Positions 1-8,510 of a DNA stretch of 64,000 nucleotides are shown here, piece by piece. Position 1 is the first letter of the stretch; the number at the start of each line of letters is the position of its first letter. Source of the stretch: an uncultured Glaciecola sp. (GTDB lineage: Bacteria; Pseudomonadota; Gammaproteobacteria; Enterobacterales; Alteromonadaceae); NCBI RefSeq assembly GCF_937770335.1, contig NZ_CALJHY010000007.1, positions 434,001-498,000 on the forward strand, in the 5' to 3' direction. The notes beneath the pieces are model-generated. The model was not told the origin of the DNA, searched no databases, and saw only the letters and a list, made by a program, of their open reading frames with translations. The translations under genes and the position numbers were made by a program.

Positions 1-54
1 TTAATTTTTTCTTGTGTTAATATTACAACTATTATTTATCAGTACAGAATTGGT

Positions 55-615
55 ATGAATCAACAGATTATCGTTAATATTTTAGGTGCCGACAAATTAG
101 GCATTTTAAGTGAGATAAGCGCATGTGTGCATGACAAATGCTGCAATATTCTCGACAGTCGCCATGTTATTTACGGAAAGGACTTTTCGTTATCAATGAT
201 TGTTGAAGGCACACAATCGGCTATTACAAAGCTAGAATTACAGATGGGTAGTTTATGCATGCAGCATGATCTCCTCTCAATGATAAAACGCACAAGCGGT
301 CACGCTAAACAAAATTTAGAGCAACTTATTAATTTAGAGTTTTCTGGGCAAGATGCGAAAGGTATCATTAAACAGGTCACCGGATTTATTGCCCAACGAC
401 AAGTATCTGTTAGTGCATTTAGGCAAAAAACATTTATTGATAAAACCACTAATGTCGAGAACGTTAGGTGTAAAATGGTGCTCAGCGCTACCAAAGAATT
501 AAACTTAGTTAATTTTGATGAAGAAATAAAACAACTCATGTGTAAATTAGGCCTATCCGGCAAAGTAACATATAACGAAATTAAGGAAGAAAATGAACAC
601 ATTGAAAGTTGGTGA
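55..615 (+). CDS. gcvR: Glycine cleavage system transcriptional repressor GcvR
   Basis: A 186-residue protein made of two ACT-type modules, roughly residues 4-75 and 92-165, opening with NILGADKLGIL, typical of the GcvR family. In E. coli GcvR works with GcvA to repress the glycine cleavage operon when glycine is absent; the same role is inferred here. E. coli GcvR is about 190 residues, so the length fits. It lies directly before bcp, as in E. coli, and its last 23 bases overlap the bcp start, so the two are probably cotranscribed. The ribosome binding site before the ATG at 55 is weak. No promoter can be placed in the 54 bases that are visible upstream. Confidence 0.88.
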   Translation: MNQQIIVNILGADKLGILSEISACVHDKCCNILDSRHVIYGKDFSLSMIVEGTQSAITKLELQMGSLCMQHDLLSMIKRTSGHAKQNLEQLINLEFSGQDAKGIIKQVTGFIAQRQVSVSAFRQKTFIDKTTNVENVRCKMVLSATKELNLVNFDEEIKQLMCKLGLSGKVTYNEIKEENEHIESW

Positions 616-1054
616 TAAAGCACCGCAATTCACCCTAAAAAATCAATCTGATGACGCGGTATCTTTAGCCGATCATGCAGGTAAGAAAGTACTAGTTTAT
701 TTTTATCCTAAAGCAATGACCCCTGGTTGCACTATTCAAGCTCAGGGCTTGCGAGATATAAAGAGTGATTTAGACAAACACAATGTTGTTGTCCTTGGTA
801 TTAGCCCTGACGCTGTAAAACGTTTACCTAAATTCATTGAAAAGGAGTCATTGAACTTCACTCTATTGAGTGATGAGGATCATGCCGTAGCTGATGCTTT
901 TGGAGTATGGGGTTTGAAGAAGTTCATGGGTAAAGAATATGACGGTATACATCGGTTGAGCTTTCTCATAGATGAAAGTGGTGTTGTTAGTCACGTGCTT
1001 GATAAGTTTAAAACAAAAGAACATCATCAGGTTGTGTTAGATTCTTTGGCTTAA
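593..1054 (+). CDS. bcp: Thioredoxin-dependent thiol peroxidase Bcp (1-Cys form)
   Basis: Peroxiredoxin of 153 residues, the usual Bcp length, that reduces hydroperoxides in the cytoplasm. The peroxidatic site is AMTPGCT with Cys46. In E. coli Bcp a resolving cysteine follows five residues later; here that place is Gln51, and Cys46 is the only cysteine in the protein. It is therefore predicted to be a 1-Cys enzyme regenerated directly by an external thiol. The start ATG lies inside the end of gcvR, with the Shine-Dalgarno AAGGAAGA just before it. A strong terminator follows the stop. Family assignment is sure; the change in mechanism is inferred. Confidence 0.93.
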   Translation: MNTLKVGDKAPQFTLKNQSDDAVSLADHAGKKVLVYFYPKAMTPGCTIQAQGLRDIKSDLDKHNVVVLGISPDAVKRLPKFIEKESLNFTLLSDEDHAVADAFGVWGLKKFMGKEYDGIHRLSFLIDESGVVSHVLDKFKTKEHHQVVLDSLA

Positions 1055-1064
1055 CATTTCTAGC

Positions 1065-1096
1065 AAAAAAAAGACGGTCATTGACCGTCTTTTTTC
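1065..1096. terminator. Bidirectional terminator between bcp and perM
   Basis: Perfect 8-bp stem GACGGTCA / TGACCGTC with a single unpaired T at the centre, so a few inner pairs must open in RNA. It is flanked by an A-run on the left and a T-run on the right, so it can stop transcription from both convergent genes. Confidence 0.9.
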
Positions 1097-1102
1097 ATTC
1101 TA

Positions 1103-2188
1103 TTATTTAAGCTCGTTTGGCTCGGGCTCCAGTTCAACCTGAGTCGGTGATGACCAAGCCGTTATTACTGCTTTTACTAGTGTTGCTAGAGGAATTGCAA
1201 AGAATACGCCCCAAAAGCCCCACATTCCACCAAATACTAATACCGCGATAATAATATACAGAGGATGCAGACTAACTGCCTCAGAGAACAATACTGGCAC
1301 AATAAGATTGCCATCCAATGCTTGAATAATTGCATATACTAACATTAAATACCAAAATTCAGGCGTCACGCCAAATTGAAATAAGGCAACAATTGCGACG
1401 GGTATCGTTACCACTGCAGCGCCTATGTAAGGGATTAATACGGAGAATCCAACGAGCACGCCGAGCAACAAAGAATAGCGCAAATCCATAAATGTAAATG
1501 CCGCAGAGGTTACTCCACCGACAATCAGAATTTCAATGACTTTACCTCTAATGTAATTGGCTATCTGCAAATTCATCTCCTCACCAACCTGACTAATTAA
1601 ACGGCGCTCGTTAGGTAGAATCTTTGAAATACTGTTAAGAAATAATTCCTTGTCCTTCAACATGAAAAACACCATTAACGGCACTAATATCATATATATT
1701 AGTAACGCGGCTATGTTACCGATTGAACTCACGGAAATACTAATCACTTGTTGACCGATTCCAACCATTCGCTGATTTACGCTTGCCATTGCATTTTTAA
1801 TATAATCAACTTCAATCAGATCAGGATACTTGCGTGGTAAACTCGCGAGCCAAGTTTGCGCTGAATCCCATATTAAAGGCAGCTCCTGGACAAGATTAAT
1901 GCTCTGTTTACTAATAATAGGAACTAAACCAACTAACATTAAAATACTGATAAGAATAAATATAATGAGCGTAATAGAAGTAGCCAGGGTTCTATTAATA
2001 CCGCGCCTATTTAGGTGCGTCACAGGCCAGTCCAATAAATAGGCGATAATAGCAGACACAATGACAGGTAATAAAATTCCGCCCCACACAAGCAAAATAA
2101 CGGCAGTGACGATTATTAACATTAATAACATCATTGCGTTAGGGTCTGAAAACTTGCGTTTATACCAACGATCAAAAACGCCAAACAT
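1103..2188 (-). CDS. perM: PerM-like AI-2E family inner-membrane transporter
   Basis: 361-residue polytopic protein of the AI-2E transporter (PerM/YfgO) superfamily. It has two N-terminal hydrophobic hairpins (about residues 18-65 and 68-90), a hydrophilic middle, and C-terminal segments with GVLVGFSVLIPYIGA and the glycine-rich GGMWGFWGVFFAIPLA end that is characteristic of the family. Transported substrate is not known for PerM. The gene is divergent from bepA with a 156-bp gap, the same neighbour as in E. coli (perM-bepA). It converges on bcp at a shared terminator. Family assignment is confident; function beyond permease-like is not. Confidence 0.87.
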   Translation of the reverse strand: MFGVFDRWYKRKFSDPNAMMLLMLIIVTAVILLVWGGILLPVIVSAIIAYLLDWPVTHLNRRGINRTLATSITLIIFILISILMLVGLVPIISKQSINLVQELPLIWDSAQTWLASLPRKYPDLIEVDYIKNAMASVNQRMVGIGQQVISISVSSIGNIAALLIYMILVPLMVFFMLKDKELFLNSISKILPNERRLISQVGEEMNLQIANYIRGKVIEILIVGGVTSAAFTFMDLRYSLLLGVLVGFSVLIPYIGAAVVTIPVAIVALFQFGVTPEFWYLMLVYAIIQALDGNLIVPVLFSEAVSLHPLYIIIAVLVFGGMWGFWGVFFAIPLATLVKAVITAWSSPTQVELEPEPNELK

Positions 2189-2344
2189 ACAGGGTATCTA
2201 TCCTTCTTTTTGATTTATTGTTCATTTCCAATTATGGTAAACCTAGTTTTAACTTAAAACCAGACAAAGTGAAACTATCTTGTGCAATTACGGTCTATTT
2301 ATCGTATCTAATGATTATTACACTAAGGGCAATTAAAACGACAT

Positions 2345-3805
2345 ATGAGTATGAATCTAAAAAAGAAAGTATTTGTCGCCTTCATTTGCTTTCTAATACC
2401 AATTATAGGCAATACTCAATCTATTGATATCAACAAAAATAAATTACCCGAGATTGGAGTCGTCGCTTCTGACACACTGACACTTGATAAAGAAGTATTG
2501 ATTGGCAAGGCTATAATGCGTCAATTAAGAGGTCAAGCACCTATAATTCATGATCCAGTTATTAATGAATATATTCAGGGTTTAGGCAACAGATTGGTTA
2601 TTGAAGCTGATAATGCGAAGTTCCCCTTCTCCTTTTTTATGATCAACAACTCAACGATTAATGCGTTTGCATTTTTTGGCGGTCACATTGGCATTCATTC
2701 AGGCTTAATAACCCAAGCTGGTTCAGAAAGTGAACTTGCCTCAGTATTCGCGCATGAGGTTGCCCACGTAACACAGCGACATCTCGCACGTGCTAGTCAA
2801 GCACAAAAAAGAAGTGCACCACTCCAGATAGCAACACTTATAGGTGGCATTTTGCTAGCGATGGCTGACCCCGAAGCCGGTGTAGCCGCCATTAGTGCCG
2901 GAAATGCGGGCGCGGCACAAAGCAGAATAAACTACACCAGAAATATGGAACAAGAAGCGGACAATATCGGTATCACCATGTTAGCCAGAGCAGGTTTTGA
3001 TCCCGCTGGAGCACCGGCATTCTTCTCGAAATTAGCACAGCAATCGCGTGGACAAAGTAATCAATTGGAGTTTTTACGGACTCACCCAGTCCCAGAAAAT
3101 CGCATTTCTGAAACCAGAGCTCGAGCGGCAACATACGGAACTCGCAATGTTCCCGAAAGCTTGAATTTTCACTTAATTAAGTCGCGAATAATTGCACGAT
3201 ACGAGAATAATCCGCTGCGCAACATTAATTATTTTGGTTATGAGGTACAAGAAAATAAATATGTATTCCGGGAAGCCGCTTTGTATGGTTTGGCCTTATC
3301 TTATTTTGAAAGCGAACAGTATGCATCTGCATCACAAATTCTCACTGATCTGCTAGCCAAAGACAAAGAAAATTTATTCTACTTAGATGTAATGACTGAT
3401 GTGTTGATTGCTCAAAACAAACCCAAAGATGCAGTAGAAATGCTGTCACCACTGTGGCGGTTCAAACCACAAAATAAAGTGCTTGCCCTAAACTTGGCAA
3501 ACGCCATGATAAAAGCGGAACAGTATCCAGAGGCAATACAAATATTGAGAGATGTATTACTTGTTCATCCTGAGCATTTCCTGTCTTATTCGTTGCTGAT
3601 TGAGGCCTATATTGCGACAGGACAAAAGAGACAGATGTACAGAGCTAGCGCAGAACGTTTTGGATTATTACTCGCCTATCCTAAAGCTATTGACGAACTT
3701 CAGTTTGCATATAATGAAACTGGTATGGATTTCTTAGAAAAACAGAGAATAAAAGCAAGAATTGAGCAATTCCGAAATGAGATCGCGACTTTGGAGCGAC
3801 TTTAG
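2345..3805 (+). CDS. bepA: Beta-barrel assembly-enhancing M48 protease BepA
   Basis: Periplasmic chaperone/protease of 486 residues that helps LptD and other outer-membrane proteins mature. Residues 1-25 form a Sec signal peptide. The zinc site is HEVAH at 137-141 with third ligand Glu204 in MEQEAD, matching E. coli H136/H140/E201, and the regulatory His of HPVPENR is His247. The C-terminal third is a TPR array. Two start codons lie six bases apart (2345 and 2351); either yields a working signal peptide. The gene converges on the thioredoxin-like gene, the two 3' ends overlapping by four bases. Confidence 0.93.
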   Translation: MSMNLKKKVFVAFICFLIPIIGNTQSIDINKNKLPEIGVVASDTLTLDKEVLIGKAIMRQLRGQAPIIHDPVINEYIQGLGNRLVIEADNAKFPFSFFMINNSTINAFAFFGGHIGIHSGLITQAGSESELASVFAHEVAHVTQRHLARASQAQKRSAPLQIATLIGGILLAMADPEAGVAAISAGNAGAAQSRINYTRNMEQEADNIGITMLARAGFDPAGAPAFFSKLAQQSRGQSNQLEFLRTHPVPENRISETRARAATYGTRNVPESLNFHLIKSRIIARYENNPLRNINYFGYEVQENKYVFREAALYGLALSYFESEQYASASQILTDLLAKDKENLFYLDVMTDVLIAQNKPKDAVEMLSPLWRFKPQNKVLALNLANAMIKAEQYPEAIQILRDVLLVHPEHFLSYSLLIEAYIATGQKRQMYRASAERFGLLLAYPKAIDELQFAYNETGMDFLEKQRIKARIEQFRNEIATLERL

Positions 3806-4269
3806 TTACCACTAATTGCTTCACTCAAACTCTGACTATTTTGTTCGCCTAACAGTTGGCCGGCAACTGTGCCATCAGGTCTAATTAGATAAGTTGCAGG
3901 TAAATATTTGGGTGTTTCGAAGGGTAAAGCTATTTCAACATTATTGATAAGCGGAAACGTAATATTATATTTTTCAGCAAGTAGAGTCAGCTCATGGTCT
4001 TGCATTGCATCGTAGCTTATGCCGAACAGAACTGCGTTTTGTTTACTATCCGTTAATTTTTTGAACTTGTTAAGTTCAGGGATTTCTCGCAGACAAGGAG
4101 CACACCACTCAGCGAAATAATTAATGATAATCCACTTACCTTGTAATTCTTTAAATTGGTAAGTTGAACCATCGACAGTAGTAAAGTCGTACCTATTGTT
4201 TAGCTGATATGCAATACCTAACGAAAGAGAGATGATTCCAACAACCAAATATAATAGAACTTTTTTCAC
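3802..4269 (-). CDS. TlpA/ResA-like membrane-anchored thioredoxin
   Basis: 155-residue thioredoxin-fold protein with one N-terminal membrane anchor (about residues 3-21) and the redox site WCAPC at Cys56/Cys59, followed by LREIPEL as in TlpA/ResA proteins. A cis-proline is present in YLPATYLI. It should face the periplasm and reduce or isomerise disulfides, for example in cytochrome c maturation or for an envelope client; the partner cannot be told. It ends tail to tail with bepA and is divergent from arsC. The same position in E. coli has no such gene, so it is an insertion into an otherwise conserved order. Confidence 0.82.
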   Translation of the reverse strand: MKKVLLYLVVGIISLSLGIAYQLNNRYDFTTVDGSTYQFKELQGKWIIINYFAEWCAPCLREIPELNKFKKLTDSKQNAVLFGISYDAMQDHELTLLAEKYNITFPLINNVEIALPFETPKYLPATYLIRPDGTVAGQLLGEQNSQSLSEAISGN

Positions 4270-4339
4270 TCTTCACTCCGTGTTTAACTCGAACTGGTTA
4301 AGATAATATTGAGTCAGTAACACTGCTCATAAGAATTCG

Positions 4340-4359
4340 TAGTATATAGTAATATACTA
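4340..4359. promoter_or_regulatory. Operator-like inverted repeat upstream of arsC
   Basis: Perfect 8-bp arms TAGTATAT / ATATACTA around a 4-bp centre, lying 33 bp before the arsC start in the divergent region with the tlpA-like gene. It looks like a dimeric repressor site; the regulator is not known. Confidence 0.4.
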
Positions 4360-4392
4360 AATGCTAATTAAAAACTAAAAGAGATAATAACG

Positions 4393-4749
4393 ATGGCTAA
4401 GTACGTTTACTATCACAACCCTAGGTGCAGTAAAAGCAGACAGGGATTAGCTTTCTTAACAGAAAGCAATATCGAAGTAGACATCATAGAGTACCTGAAG
4501 GTTCCCTTAAAGCTGAATGAAATTTCAGACCTTTTTGCGGCCTTGGGCTTCGATAACGCGATTGATATGGTTAGAATCAAGGAACAAGAATTTGTGGAGT
4601 CAGGGCTGAGTAACGCATCGTCGAATAGCGAAATCATTGATGCAATCAAGGCATATCCAAAGTTAATGGAGCGCCCGATCCTTACTAATGGTAAGAATGC
4701 AGCTATCGGTCGCCCATTAGAGAACATACAAAAATTAATTGGGCTTTAA
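4393..4749 (+). CDS. arsC: ArsC-family reductase (YfgD-like)
   Basis: 118-residue glutaredoxin-like arsenate reductase family protein. The N-terminal site NPRCSKSR carries Cys12, the position that attacks arsenate in ArsC, and the C-terminal ERPILTNG plus GRP arginines that bind the oxyanion are present. The match is to the chromosomal YfgD lineage that sits beside bepA in E. coli, rather than to plasmid ars operons; there is no arsR or arsB here. Real arsenate reduction is possible but not shown. Likely first gene of arsC-wrbA-DUF2069-lipoprotein, with gaps of 28, 1 and -8 bases. Confidence 0.88.
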   Translation: MAKYVYYHNPRCSKSRQGLAFLTESNIEVDIIEYLKVPLKLNEISDLFAALGFDNAIDMVRIKEQEFVESGLSNASSNSEIIDAIKAYPKLMERPILTNGKNAAIGRPLENIQKLIGL

Positions 4750-4777
4750 CTCAAGTTAAATAAGGAAAACGTAAACA

Positions 4778-5389
4778 ATGAACAACGCATTATGCCAGGT
4801 GCTCGTGTTGTATTACAGCAAACACGGACTAACCAAAAGATTAGCTGACGCGATAGTAACAGGCCTTGAATCTGAAGGTGTAGAGGCCTTATTGAGAACA
4901 GTACCCGACGTAAGCAATAATATTGATGGCAAAGCGGCTGCAGTTCCTAAAAGTGGTGCTCCTTATGTCACGCTCGAGGAATTGGCTAGCTGTGATGGAT
5001 TGGCACTTGGCAGTCCAACTCACTTCGGCAATATGTCTGGCGCAATGAAATTCTTTTGGGATAGCACCTCCGGCTTGTGGTTAAAAGGAAGCTTGATTAA
5101 TAAGCCGGCCTGCACGTTTACATCCAGTTCAAGTTTACATGGTGGTCAAGAGACAACACTAATTAGTATGATGATGCCTTTAATCCACCATGGCATGGTT
5201 TATATTGGTGTTCCTTACTCCGTTGCTGAGTTGCATAAGACGACTTCCGGTGGAACGCCTTATGGCGCGTCTGCAGTAGCTTTACCAAACAAATCAAAAC
5301 TAAGCCATGAAGAGCAAGAAATAGCTATTTTCCAAGGAAAGCGCCTTGCCGTTATAGCCAAAAAGTTAAAAAATAATTCAGGAAACTAA
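4778..5389 (+). CDS. wrbA: NAD(P)H:quinone oxidoreductase WrbA (type IV)
   Basis: 203-residue flavodoxin-like protein with the FMN phosphate loop YYSKHGLTKRLA near the N-terminus and the WrbA signatures LGSPTHFGNMSGAMKFF and TSSSSLHGGQETT. WrbA is a tetrameric cytoplasmic enzyme that reduces quinones by two electrons and avoids semiquinones. Length is normal (E. coli 198). It sits 28 bp after arsC with the site AAGGAAAA before the ATG and one base before DUF2069, so it is almost surely cotranscribed with both. Together with Bcp and the TlpA-like protein it makes this a redox-rich stretch. Confidence 0.92.
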   Translation: MNNALCQVLVLYYSKHGLTKRLADAIVTGLESEGVEALLRTVPDVSNNIDGKAAAVPKSGAPYVTLEELASCDGLALGSPTHFGNMSGAMKFFWDSTSGLWLKGSLINKPACTFTSSSSLHGGQETTLISMMMPLIHHGMVYIGVPYSVAELHKTTSGGTPYGASAVALPNKSKLSHEEQEIAIFQGKRLAVIAKKLKNNSGN

Positions 5390-5390
5390 T

Positions 5391-5843
5391 ATGAGCGATA
5401 CGAAAATAAACATTTCAATGTCAGACCGTGTTAAAAAACTGAGGTACCTCGCCTTATACTCTCATCTAGGTTTATTAGGCTGGATGATTGTCTGGTATTT
5501 TTTTCTACCGATGACCGCGGATTACTCAATTACGTTTAAAATTCTTATCTACATTATGCCTTTATTGCTGCCGTTGCCCGGCATAATAAAAGGAAAACCT
5601 TATACTCACGCTTGGGCTAGTTTTATTGTACTGTTTTACTTCTTACATGCAATCACGGTCATATATGCTGAACCCAGTCAAATACTCTATGCTAGTATCG
5701 AGTTAGTCCTCGCGATTGGTATGTTTGCCGGATGTAGTAGTTTCGCTCGATTACGTGGACAAGAGCTAGGGACCGGTTTACCAAAATTGAAATCTGTAAT
5801 GGATGACGAAAAAAAACTGTACGAAGGGAAGTCTGATGAATAA
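5391..5843 (+). CDS. DUF2069 inner-membrane protein
   Basis: 150 residues with four predicted membrane segments (about 21-42, 47-65, 73-93 and 99-117), matching the DUF2069 family found next to wrbA in marine gammaproteobacteria. Function unknown. The start follows the wrbA stop by one base and is preceded by GGAAA. The last eight bases overlap the lipoprotein gene, so translation of the two is likely coupled. Confidence 0.78.
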   Translation: MSDTKINISMSDRVKKLRYLALYSHLGLLGWMIVWYFFLPMTADYSITFKILIYIMPLLLPLPGIIKGKPYTHAWASFIVLFYFLHAITVIYAEPSQILYASIELVLAIGMFAGCSSFARLRGQELGTGLPKLKSVMDDEKKLYEGKSDE

Positions 5844-7800
5844 GCAATTTTTTATTAGTAAAAGTAAATCTACTTTAGTTACTGTTTTTTGTTGCTCTTT
5901 TTATTTGACCGCATGTAACGGTTCCTCAAATGATGGTCGACCGAGCGGACGCGGAGAATTACCACCGCCAGTTATTACTGAAAGTATCGGTTCTATAGAA
6001 CCGATCGCTGTGTTTGAAAATATCAAGCTTTATGGCGATAGCGAATTTATCACTAATGGCTCATATGGTTTTGCGCTTACCACTAACGATAATAGTCAGA
6101 TAACGGCTGTTAGTTGGCAACAACTGAGCGGCCCCAGATTAACTTTGCTAGCAAGTAGTTCTCAAACTATCGGTTTCGATGCATTAGAAGCTGGTGAGTA
6201 TGTTTTGCAGGCGGATGTCACTACCAATAATACAAACCGACAAATTAGGTATGATTTTTCAGTACAACAAAGCCAGGCAACCGTCGCTAATTTAAGGCTT
6301 GATCATAGTGTCAGTGAAAGAGCTAAAGTGTCTCTTCGAGTTGATTCATTCAATAACGATATAAGCACCGCTAGCGTAATATGGAAACAGGTAGCAGGTC
6401 CGGCTGTTTTAGATTTTCAAAGTCAAGAAAATAGAGCGTTTTTCAACGCCCCCGCTGTCGATGGCGATCAGATTGTTCAATTTGAAACTTCAGTTAATTT
6501 TTCAGATGGTAGCAGCGCAATTGATACCAGCATCATAACTATCAATGACACACAAATAATTGACGATGCTTATTTTCCAAATAGTAATATTATTACGAGT
6601 GAGGATGTATTCTCTTTTAACCAAGACTCGCCGTTTAAAAGTGCGCTTGAGTCTTGCATTTACACGAATACGCTAAATCGGACTTGTACGTTTGGTACCC
6701 TACCAATTATTGGTCAAGAATGGTTTAACCCGACCATTGACAATATTCTTGACCGAACCTTAGTTTCCCATGATTGGATGGGGCAACGCTTTAGACAATA
6801 CCTTTTTGAATCTGCAGCAGGTCCGGACATGCTAAAGCTGTTGCGAGGGGTAACAGCGGTGGTCATCTCTTATGATGTGCGTCCCTCCTTTTATTGGGCT
6901 GCCACAGGAGCCATTTATTTAGATGCTCGCAACTTTTGGGTAACACCACAAGAAAGAGACACGTTGAATGAAGTACCCGATTTTAGAAGTGGATTTGGTG
7001 GCGATTTACGCTTCAGAGTACTGTGGCGTTATATTAAAGACAATGCACCTTACATGCCGGGGCAAAACTTCTCCTCGGCAGCCCGAGAAATGAGAACATT
7101 CGATGTGTTGGAAGCGGATATATCTTGGTTGATGTACCATGAATTAGGTCATGCAAATGACTTTTTTCCTTCCGATGTTTGGGCTGACTTATCGAGCACT
7201 GATGACCCTCTCAGTTTCTTCAGAAATAACGGCACAAACTCAGACATAATGATTAGTAATTTCCCGTTAAGCTCTTCTCAAATGAAGGGTTTGGCGCAAG
7301 TTAGTTTCTCAGGCGAGACGGCTAATACAACTCAAGGGAGCTACTTTGCCAGCGATATAGAGTCATTCTTCACTCCCGATATAGCCTCATCTTATTATTC
7401 ATACTTAAATGAGAGAGAAGACTTTGCAACATTATTTGAACGTTTCATGATGCAGTATCGCTTGGGGGCTTCTGCCGATCTCGGGATAGTTGATACGCAA
7501 AGTAATCCCGATTTTTTAGTAACATGGGGGCAAAGAGACCGCTTCAATCACTCAACTATTCAAGCAAGAACCCGATTTACTGTCGCTAACATTATGCCTG
7601 AACTCGGTAACATAGGGGCATTACAATCTGAGCTGCCTGACCCCATACAGTTGCGCCAAAACGTGAGTTGGTTTAGTAATATCGATTTGCGTGAAGGTCT
7701 AGAAAGTCAACACTCGATTAAAGTCCCCTATCGATTCGAAAGAACGTCGGCTATTGATGAAATGAATTTACATATCGGAAGACCAGCGTTACCAAACTAG
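5836..7800 (+). CDS. Predicted lipoprotein with HELGH zinc-metalloprotease signature
   Basis: I do not recognise the family. The 654-residue product starts at ATG 5836, not at an earlier in-frame ATG, because this gives a clean lipoprotein signal ending LTAC with lipidated Cys27. A low-complexity linker is followed by two Ig/PKD-like modules, each with a W-Q-Q/W-K-Q...GP motif (about residues 80-155 and 160-240). A larger C-terminal domain contains HELGH at 435-439 and, about 90 residues later, EDFATLFE at 528-535. This is the spacing and style of the third ligand in zincin metallopeptidases. It is most likely an outer-membrane or periplasmic zinc protease. It overlaps DUF2069 by eight bases, which is unusual for a secreted enzyme and suggests coupled expression. 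Confidence 0.7.
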   Translation: MNKQFFISKSKSTLVTVFCCSFYLTACNGSSNDGRPSGRGELPPPVITESIGSIEPIAVFENIKLYGDSEFITNGSYGFALTTNDNSQITAVSWQQLSGPRLTLLASSSQTIGFDALEAGEYVLQADVTTNNTNRQIRYDFSVQQSQATVANLRLDHSVSERAKVSLRVDSFNNDISTASVIWKQVAGPAVLDFQSQENRAFFNAPAVDGDQIVQFETSVNFSDGSSAIDTSIITINDTQIIDDAYFPNSNIITSEDVFSFNQDSPFKSALESCIYTNTLNRTCTFGTLPIIGQEWFNPTIDNILDRTLVSHDWMGQRFRQYLFESAAGPDMLKLLRGVTAVVISYDVRPSFYWAATGAIYLDARNFWVTPQERDTLNEVPDFRSGFGGDLRFRVLWRYIKDNAPYMPGQNFSSAAREMRTFDVLEADISWLMYHELGHANDFFPSDVWADLSSTDDPLSFFRNNGTNSDIMISNFPLSSSQMKGLAQVSFSGETANTTQGSYFASDIESFFTPDIASSYYSYLNEREDFATLFERFMMQYRLGASADLGIVDTQSNPDFLVTWGQRDRFNHSTIQARTRFTVANIMPELGNIGALQSELPDPIQLRQNVSWFSNIDLREGLESQHSIKVPYRFERTSAIDEMNLHIGRPALPN

Positions 7801-7806
7801 GGAAAA

Positions 7807-8508
7807 CTACAGGTCAAGAGCTTGTTTAATAAAGGGGATCGTAAGCTTACGCTTCGCTTGTAACGACTTTTTGTCTAGTTCATCAACGATTAGCATGAGG
7901 TTGCTTAGCTCTCGGTCAACCCGGGTTAACAAAAAGTTTATGCATTCTTCGCTTGCTTCTAACCCCCTGTGCTCTATCCGAAATTGAATGATATGGCACA
8001 GTGACTCATCTGAATGTGATGCCAGCTGTAAGACAGCACCCCAGGTAAGCCTTGAAACTAAATCGGGTAATTGAAAACCGACAACTAACGGAGACGCACG
8101 TGCCGACATAATAATTCGAGGTTGATGATTTCGCTCTAAAACCTGATTAATTAAGTCAAATATGGTTCTTTCCCACGCCGTGTTTCCCGCTACTTCATGT
8201 AAATTATCAATACAGATCACATCATAATCGACAATATCACCGATAATTTCTGTCGGCATTTCCTTCAATTCGCGCATATTAAGATAGACAGTTTGTAGCC
8301 CATTCAAAGTAGCTTGATGGCAACAAGCAAATAATAAATGAGACTTACCCACTCCAGAGGAACCAAATAGATAACACAGGGATTTATTATTTTCGTTATC
8401 TCGATGACAAAAATTCTTCATATAAGAAGCAGCAAATTCATTGTCAGCTTCAAGAAAAGAATCGAACGTTTCATCATCCGGCAGTGAGACCGGTAAACTT
8501 AATTGCAA
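7807..8508 (-). CDS. hda: DnaA inactivator Hda
   Basis: AAA+ protein of 233 residues, the same length as E. coli Hda, that with the DNA-loaded clamp triggers ATP hydrolysis by DnaA and prevents re-initiation. The clamp-binding motif QLSLPV occupies residues 2-7. Walker A is GSSGVGKS at 49-56, Walker B is VICIDNLHEV, and the sensor region MSARASP follows. The C-terminal DNA-binding domain of DnaA is absent, as expected. It follows the DUF2066 gene by two bases on the same strand. It converges on the lipoprotein gene with only six bases between the stops and no obvious terminator. Confidence 0.95.
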   Translation of the reverse strand: MQLSLPVSLPDDETFDSFLEADNEFAASYMKNFCHRDNENNKSLCYLFGSSGVGKSHLLFACCHQATLNGLQTVYLNMRELKEMPTEIIGDIVDYDVICIDNLHEVAGNTAWERTIFDLINQVLERNHQPRIIMSARASPLVVGFQLPDLVSRLTWGAVLQLASHSDESLCHIIQFRIEHRGLEASEECINFLLTRVDRELSNLMLIVDELDKKSLQAKRKLTIPFIKQALDL

Positions 8509-8510
8509 CC

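Noticed and set aside
2218-2427. 69-residue open frame before bepA
   Set aside because: Overlaps the bepA signal sequence in another frame and lacks a ribosome site.
4393-4749. Arsenic resistance operon
   Set aside because: No arsR, arsB or acr3 nearby; the gene is in the yfgD position next to bepA.
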